A DNA stretch of 64,000 bases from Streptomyces sp. CC208A. GTDB taxonomy: Bacteria > Actinomycetota > Actinomycetes > Streptomycetales > Streptomycetaceae. Positions 59,466-64,000 of this stretch are shown here, in pieces; within the stretch, counting starts at the first letter, position 1, and each line of letters starts with the position of its first letter. The notes under the pieces are model-generated. The model saw only the letters and a list, made by a program, of their open reading frames with translations, ran no database searches and was not told the origin of the DNA. The position numbers were made by a program, and so were the translations under genes. The stretch lies in the NCBI RefSeq assembly GCF_030010625.1, contig NZ_JASCXN010000014.1, positions 62,001-126,000 of the forward strand, given 5' to 3'.

Positions 59466-61515
59466 TATTGCGCCAGAGTTGGGCCCGGTTGCCGGAGTCG
59501 CAGGTGTAGGTCATGAGGAACGGGGGGCCCACCTGAAGGCAGTTGCCATTGCCGACGTTCTTGATCGTCCGGCCCGACGATGTGGTGGCGTGAATCTTCC
59601 ACGACTGGTTGCTGGAGCCGTTGCAGGTGGTGGCCGTGGCGCTGGGGTTGCCGTTCGGCTGGAGGCAGTGGCCGGTCTTCTTGTTGACCAGGCGGAAGGT
59701 GCCGTTGCCGTTGGAGACGTACGTCCAGGAGTAGTAGATCGGCGTGCCGATGCCGTCGGTGGACCCACAGTCGTAGGTGTTGGCGATGACGGCGTACTCG
59801 GCGTTGTACTCACCCAGGCACTTTCCATCGGAGACGTTCTCCAGTGAGTGCGTCCCCGAGGGCCCCGAACCGCCCCCGCCGGAGGTCGGCGTCGGCGACG
59901 GCTTGGGGGCCGTGGTGGTCGTGGTCGCGGTGGGGCGGGGCGCGGCGGTCGTGGGGCGGGGGGCGGTGGTGGTCGTGCCGCCGGAGGTGGAGGAGCCGCC
60001 TGAGGCGGACGAGCCTCCGGAGGTGCTGCCTCCTGACGTACTGCTGGAGCCCCCAGAGGTGCCTCCCGACGTACCTCCCGAGGTCGACGAACCGCCACCG
60101 CCGCCGCCACCGCCCGTGGCCGAGCCCCCGCCCGCGCTCCCGCCCCCGTCCGCAGGCGGAGCCGGCGGCTGCGCAGGCGCCTCGCTCGTCGAGGCGGACG
60201 CCGACGCGGACACCGACGCGGAGGTGGACGACGAGGCGGAAGCGGACGACGGCGGCGCCGACGTCGGAGTGCCGGACGGCGAGCCCGCCGGCGGAGGCAG
60301 CACCGCTGTCGGGGACGTGGAGGGCCGCCCCTCCGCGCCCGCGCGCCCGATCTCGTACGGACCGAGCGCCAGCGTCAGCGTCGTACCGGTGGTGACCACG
60401 ACGGGCACGGCCAGCAGGACGATCCGGTTCCGCCGCCTGCGGTGGTCCTTCCCCGCCGCCGGTTTCCCGGTGAGGGCGTACGCGGGGTCGGCCGGGGACG
60501 GGACCGGCGGCTGCGGGGTCAGCGGGGCCGTGGCCACGTCCTGCGAGGGGTCGGCGGCCTCCAGCTCGGCCAGCGCCTCGGCGCTCGGCGCCCCGGCCGC
60601 GAAGGCGGCCCGTTCGGCGATCCGCGCCGCCACGGCCTCCGGCCACGCGACCCCGGCCGCGCGCGCGTCCGCGTGCCCGACGAGCTCGGCGGCGGTCGGC
60701 CGGTCGTCGGGCTCCTTGGCGAGGCAGGTGCGGACGAGGTCGGCGAGGTCCTGGTCGGTGTCCTCCAGGCGGCCGAAGTCGGGCTCGCCGTGCACGACCC
60801 GGTAGAGCAGGTCGTGCCCGGACCCGTCGCCGAAAGGAGGCCGCCCGTTCGCCGCGTACAGCACGAGACTGCCGAGCGCGAAGACGTCCGCAGCCCCCGT
60901 CAACTGCTTGTCGGCCACGGCCTGTTCGGGAGCCATGTACGCCGGCGTCCCGATGATCATGCCGGTCTTCGTCAGCCGGCTCTGGTCGGCCGCCCGCGCC
61001 ACGCCGAAGTCGATGAGCGAGAGCCCGTCCCCGGTCAGCATCACGTTGGACGGCTTGAGGTCCCGGTGCACCATGTCGGCCGCGTGCACCGCCCGCAGCC
61101 CCGCCGCCGCCTCCCGCAGCAGCCGCCACAGCGCGTCGGCGGGCAGCGGCCCGCCGTGGAGCCGCAGCGCGTCGCTGAGCGTCACGCCCGGGATGAACTC
61201 GGTCGCGAACCACGGCGGTTTCGCCAGCCGGTCGCTCGCCAGCAGCTTCGTGCTGGCCCCCGAGGGCAGCCGCGCCAGGTTGTCCAGCTCGTGCCCGAAG
61301 TGGTCCAGGAAGTCCTTGTCCTCGGCGAGCGTCGGCAGCACCCGCTTGACGGCCGCGTACGTCCCCGGCACCGCGCCCAGGTACACGCGGCCCATCCCGC
61401 CGGACCCGAGCACGCCGAGCAGGCGGAAGGCACCGATGCGGCGCGGGTCGTCCGCGTCGAGCGGGACCGCACCGCTGCCGACCAAATTAGAGTCGTTTTC
61501 CAGTTCCCCCTGCAT
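59452..61515 (-). CDS. Receptor Ser/Thr protein kinase with ricin-type lectin ectodomain
   Basis: 687 residues from ATG 61515. The cytoplasmic kinase domain (about 27-290) has the P-loop LGSGGMGRVY, lysine in YAAVKRVL, HRDLKPSNVML, DFG in SLIDFGVARA and APE-like PAYMAPEQA. One span near RIVLLAVPVVVTTGTTLTLA follows. Outside is a long Ser/Thr/Pro/Gly-rich linker (SSTSGGTSGGTSGGSSST), then a ricin-B-like domain (HSLENVSDGKCLGEYNAEYA, VNKKTGHCLQPNGNPSATAT, KNVGNGNCLQVGPPF) with its QXW-type repeats. Classical PknB has PASTA repeats instead. It probably senses a glycan, perhaps of the cell wall. The longer frame to 61737 is an artefact. Confidence 0.92.
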   Translation of the reverse strand: MQGELENDSNLVGSGAVPLDADDPRRIGAFRLLGVLGSGGMGRVYLGAVPGTYAAVKRVLPTLAEDKDFLDHFGHELDNLARLPSGASTKLLASDRLAKPPWFATEFIPGVTLSDALRLHGGPLPADALWRLLREAAAGLRAVHAADMVHRDLKPSNVMLTGDGLSLIDFGVARAADQSRLTKTGMIIGTPAYMAPEQAVADKQLTGAADVFALGSLVLYAANGRPPFGDGSGHDLLYRVVHGEPDFGRLEDTDQDLADLVRTCLAKEPDDRPTAAELVGHADARAAGVAWPEAVAARIAERAAFAAGAPSAEALAELEAADPSQDVATAPLTPQPPVPSPADPAYALTGKPAAGKDHRRRRNRIVLLAVPVVVTTGTTLTLALGPYEIGRAGAEGRPSTSPTAVLPPPAGSPSGTPTSAPPSSASASSSTSASVSASASASTSEAPAQPPAPPADGGGSAGGGSATGGGGGGGGSSTSGGTSGGTSGGSSSTSGGSTSGGSSASGGSSTSGGTTTTAPRPTTAAPRPTATTTTTAPKPSPTPTSGGGGSGPSGTHSLENVSDGKCLGEYNAEYAVIANTYDCGSTDGIGTPIYYSWTYVSNGNGTFRLVNKKTGHCLQPNGNPSATATTCNGSSNQSWKIHATTSSGRTIKNVGNGNCLQVGPPFLMTYTCDSGNRAQLWRNISPL

Positions 61516-61602
61516 GGGGCACAGGGTAGCCCAGCGCGCACGACACCTGAATGCGGGCCAAGTCCTTGTTACCGGGCTGTGGTTGAAGGTTCGGTGAAGG
61601 GA

Positions 61603-61635
61603 AAGGGCCTTCCCGGGGAAGCCGGGAAGGCCCTT
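61603..61635 (-). terminator. Perfect 14-bp hairpin terminator
   Basis: Arms 61603-61616 (AAGGGCCTTCCCGG) and 61622-61635 pair perfectly with loop GGAAG. It lies 17 bp after the DUF397 gene stop on the leftward strand and upstream of the kinase gene. Confidence 0.85.
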
Positions 61636-61651
61636 CGCGTACGCCCGCCCC

Positions 61652-61897
61652 TCAGGCCCGGGAGGTGTCCTCGACGAACGCGGCCCAGGAGGCGGGGGAG
61701 ACGGCGAGCCGGGGACCGTGGGGGACCTTGGAGTCACGGACGTGGACGGTGGTGGGGTGGGCGGCCACCTCGACGCAGTTGCCGCCCTCGGGGCCGCTGT
61801 AGCTGGACTTCCGCCAGTCGTAGGCGACTTCGATGCAGTTGCCGCCGGAGGCGTCGCTGTAGCTGCTCTTGAACCAGGCCAGATCCGCGGTACTCAT
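61652..61897 (-). CDS. DUF397 protein with internally duplicated motif
   Basis: An 81-residue DUF397 protein. The core motif appears twice: FKSSYSDASGGNCIEVAYDW and RKSSYSGPEGGNCVEVAAHP, then HVRDSKVPHG and SPASWAAFVEDTSR. Usual DUF397 proteins have one copy and about 60 residues, so this is a tandem duplication of the KSSYS-GGNCxEVA block. Its ATG overlaps the stop of the XRE gene by ATGA. Confidence 0.9.
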   Translation of the reverse strand: MSTADLAWFKSSYSDASGGNCIEVAYDWRKSSYSGPEGGNCVEVAAHPTTVHVRDSKVPHGPRLAVSPASWAAFVEDTSRA

Positions 61898-62757
61898 TGT
61901 TCTCCCAGCAGTTTCTCGATCCAGGTCAGGGACTCCCGCTTGGTGAGTGCCTGTGAGCGCAGGATTCCATAGCGCTCGGAGAAGTGGCGAACCTCTTCCG
62001 GGTCGGTGATCAGCCGCGCGTGCCCGTAGATCTCGGTGTACGCGACCTCCCGCCGCCCCGGTGGCGTCAGGAGGGTGAACGGGCCTCCCAGGTAAGGGTG
62101 GTCATCCCTGTCGAGCGGAAGAACCTGCAACTCCACGGTCCGCCGCTGACCCACCTCCAGGATGCGCCGGAGCTGTTCCCGGTGGACCTCGCGCCCGCCG
62201 AAGGGCCGGAGCAGGACGACCGCCTCCAGCACAAAGGTGAACGTCGGCGCGGGCCACCGCTCGAAGAGCGCGTGCCGCGAGATGCGGTCGGCGATCCGCT
62301 TCTCGATCGTCTCCTCGTCCAGCATGGGACGACGGTGCTCGAACAACGCCCGCGCGTACGCAGGCGTCTGCAAGATGCCCGGCACCGCCTGCACCTCGTA
62401 ATAGTGCGCCGCCAGCGCCCGCGCCTCCTCCGCCGCGAAGCTCTGGAACCAGTCCGGGTGCCGCACCCGGGCCCGGGCGAGCGCCTTCTCCGTGTCCTCC
62501 ACGGCCGCCGCCAGCACGCCCTCGGCGTTCAGCGCCGTGTCCGCCCGCAGCAGGAAATCCGGCTGCGGGATCCGCACTCCCCTCTCCATCGAGGAGATCA
62601 GATCATCGCTGCAATGCGTGATCTCGGCGAGCTCCACCTGACTGAGGCCCGCGTTCTGCCTCAGCACCTTGATGATCTTCCCCAGCGCCTTGAACAAGTG
62701 CGCCGTACCGTCCACTTCGGAGGGCCGTTCCAGCCGCTCCACGTGCTTCCCCGACAT
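61894..62757 (-). CDS. XRE-family regulator with DUF5753 domain
   Basis: A 287-residue protein. The helix-turn-helix is LRQNAGLSQVELAEITHCSD, and a DUF5753 domain includes VQAVPGILQTPAYARALFEH, RISRHALFERWPAPTFTFVL and DHPYLGGPFTLLTPPG. ATG 62757. It is divergent from the HATPase gene at 62849 and overlaps the DUF397 gene. The triad XRE/DUF5753, DUF397 and HATPase is the WhiJ/AbaA-type arrangement of streptomycetes, often found in development-related loci. Confidence 0.92.
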   Translation of the reverse strand: MSGKHVERLERPSEVDGTAHLFKALGKIIKVLRQNAGLSQVELAEITHCSDDLISSMERGVRIPQPDFLLRADTALNAEGVLAAAVEDTEKALARARVRHPDWFQSFAAEEARALAAHYYEVQAVPGILQTPAYARALFEHRRPMLDEETIEKRIADRISRHALFERWPAPTFTFVLEAVVLLRPFGGREVHREQLRRILEVGQRRTVELQVLPLDRDDHPYLGGPFTLLTPPGRREVAYTEIYGHARLITDPEEVRHFSERYGILRSQALTKRESLTWIEKLLGEQ

Positions 62758-62848
62758 CCGTACCGCCCTCTTGGCGTGCCCGTACCGTCACTCAGCGTCG
62801 AAGCTGCGCTCCTGGTGAGCGTACGACCGAGGCCCCACTCTCGGTGTC

Positions 62849-63262
62849 ATGAAGCCGGAAATCACCACCCCGACAAGTGAGTGCGCGCCGGAGTTCGCGC
62901 TCCGTCTGTCCCCCACGCCCCGGGGCGCACGCCTGGCCCGCCTCCTGGCGGCGCAGCAGCTGCGCGACTGGGGCGTGGCGGGCCCGGCGGCGGAGGCGGC
63001 GGAGCTGGTCGTGGCCGAACTGGCGAACAACGCGGTGCTGCACGGCCGCGTCCCCGGCCGGGACTTCGAGCTCCGCATGGAGCGTGCCGGGGACCGCGTC
63101 CACCTCGAACTCTCCGACGCCCGCGCCGACCGCCGCCCGTCACCCCACCCGAGCCCCGAGGAGGGCGGCTACGGCCTGTTGCTCGTAGCCGCCCTCGCCA
63201 CCACATGGGGCGTCAAGGCGCGCACGGTCGGCAAGACGGTCTGGGCGACGGTCCCGCTGTGA
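62849..63262 (+). CDS. HATPase-domain protein next to an XRE/DUF397 pair
   Basis: A 137-residue stand-alone GHKL ATPase: LVVAELANNAVLHGRVPGRD (N box), HLELSDARADRRPSPHP and EGGYGLLLVAALATTWGVKA. The start ATG 62849 lies in the 91-bp gap that also serves the divergent XRE gene. It is likely the third member of the XRE/DUF397/HATPase module. No STAS partner is adjacent; the STAS protein at 38574 is one candidate. Confidence 0.88.
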   Translation: MKPEITTPTSECAPEFALRLSPTPRGARLARLLAAQQLRDWGVAGPAAEAAELVVAELANNAVLHGRVPGRDFELRMERAGDRVHLELSDARADRRPSPHPSPEEGGYGLLLVAALATTWGVKARTVGKTVWATVPL

Positions 63263-63275
63263 CCGGCTGCACGGA

Positions 63276-64000
63276 TCAGGCGAAGAGGTTGAACGTCCGC
63301 CCGAACTGGACGTTGTACACCCGCTCCAGGGGGCGGAACGGCGTCCGCCACGCGCCCGTGCCCCGGTAGAGGCCCGCCGCCGGGCTGCCGTACTCCTGGA
63401 AGGTCACGTACAGGTCGGGCCTGCCGTCCTTGTTCACGTCGCCGGAGCCGATCAGCTCCTTGTAGCCGCCCCAGCCGCCGCCGATGCGGGTGCGGGGCGC
63501 GAAGGTGCCGTCGCCCTTGCCGAGGTACAGCCACAGGACGCCGTCCTTGTCGCGGGCGACGAGGTCTCCGGGGGCGGCGCCGCCGATGTTGCCGGTGGCG
63601 GTGAGCTGGTTGTAGACGCCCCAGCCGCCGCTGCCGATCAGGCGGCGCGTGGCGAAGGGCGCGGAGGCGGAGCCCGTGCCCCGGTACATCCACAGTCGGC
63701 CGGACTTGTCGGTGGCGACCAGGTCGGGGCGGCCGTCGCCGGTGAGGTCGCTGCCGCCGGCCAGGTGGACGTACGTGTTCCAGCCGCCGCCGATCCGGGT
63801 CCGGGTGGCGAACGGGGCCTTCCCGTCGCCGGTGCCCCGGTACAGCCAGAGCACGCCGTCCCGGTCGCGGGCCACGAGGTCGGGGGAGGCCGTCCCGCCG
63901 AGGTTGCCGGTGGCCTCGATCCGGTCGTAGACCTGCCAGCCGCCGCCGACGCGCGACTCCGGGTTCTGGCGGGTCTCCCGCCAGTCGGGGTGGTGGTGGA
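63276..64000 (-). CDS. FG-GAP/VCBS repeat protein (5' part outside window)
   Basis: A frame open to the right window edge with no start, ending MVYNVQFGRTFNLFA-like at 63276. At least four beta-propeller repeats are visible: TASPDLVARDRDGVLWLYRG, DLTGDGRPDLVATDKSGRLW, GAAPGDLVARDKDGVLWLYL and DVNKDGRPDLYVTFQEYGSP. Repeats share IGGGW, TRTRIGGGWNTYV and GTGSASAPF blocks. It is clearly related in type to the secreted protein at 14407 and is probably extracellular. The signal and N-terminal domain lie beyond the window. Confidence 0.85.
   Translation of the reverse strand, partial: HHHPDWRETRQNPESRVGGGWQVYDRIEATGNLGGTASPDLVARDRDGVLWLYRGTGDGKAPFATRTRIGGGWNTYVHLAGGSDLTGDGRPDLVATDKSGRLWMYRGTGSASAPFATRRLIGSGGWGVYNQLTATGNIGGAAPGDLVARDKDGVLWLYLGKGDGTFAPRTRIGGGWGGYKELIGSGDVNKDGRPDLYVTFQEYGSPAAGLYRGTGAWRTPFRPLERVYNVQFGRTFNLFA

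Overview
The window is high-GC, gene-dense DNA with GTG starts, ATGA/GTGA overlaps, leaderless-looking promoters and typical streptomycete families (DUF397 with XRE/DUF5753 pairs, HATPase anti-sigma-like proteins, a DmdR1-type iron regulator, ECF sigma with zf-HC2 anti-sigma, FG-GAP secreted proteins). It reads as a chromosomal segment of Streptomyces or a close relative. No rRNA, tRNA or CRISPR array was seen.

Layout. 1-3.1 kb: the end of a divergent HxlR regulator and a three-gene ABC-2 exporter, with a palindromic operator between them. 3.3-5.4 kb: a solitary long TnpB-like nuclease with an AT-rich left flank and a structured 3' end. 5.5-10.6 kb: an ABC-2 exporter divergent from a histidine kinase/response regulator pair, then a PAS protein. 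10.7-18.3 kb: SIS-domain protein, dmdR1, alpha/beta hydrolase, a secreted I36/FG-GAP protein, a DUF397/XRE pair, and a winged-helix protein. 18.4-23.6 kb: a decayed IS5-type transposase, an MMPL exporter divergent from a second kinase/regulator pair, and a small secreted protein. 23.7-27 kb: a glutaredoxin-like protein, a VOC protein, and a complete IS200/IS605 element that has split a conserved gene whose original reading frame can be rebuilt. 27-38.9 kb: an ABC exporter, a prim-pol-like protein, an HTH/TPR regulator, a solute-binding lipoprotein, purU, an ECF sigma/anti-sigma operon and a STAS protein.

38.9-59.5 kb holds the most interesting feature: a dispersed catabolic gene set. It comprises an acyl-CoA ligase, an amidohydrolase, two overlapping acyl-CoA dehydrogenases, a cyclase/hydrolase, an SDR, a zinc alcohol dehydrogenase, a flavin reductase, an enoyl-CoA hydratase, an acetate-CoA-ligase-like protein, DoxX and a DUF35 protein. 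Its separate promoters share a 15-bp palindrome close to CTGACG-N3-CGTCAG, found at seven sites in front of six promoter regions. No regulator that would obviously bind it is encoded in the window. The genes look like one CoA-dependent ring or branched-acid degradation regulon of unknown substrate. A second solitary TnpB-like gene has landed between two of its divergent operators, and a GlxA-type regulator, an MFS transporter and an HATPase protein are interspersed.

59.4-64 kb: a receptor Ser/Thr kinase with a ricin-type lectin ectodomain, a second DUF397/XRE pair next to an HATPase protein, and the C-terminal part of another FG-GAP protein running off the right edge.

Functions are assigned from motifs and remembered family features; no database search was run.
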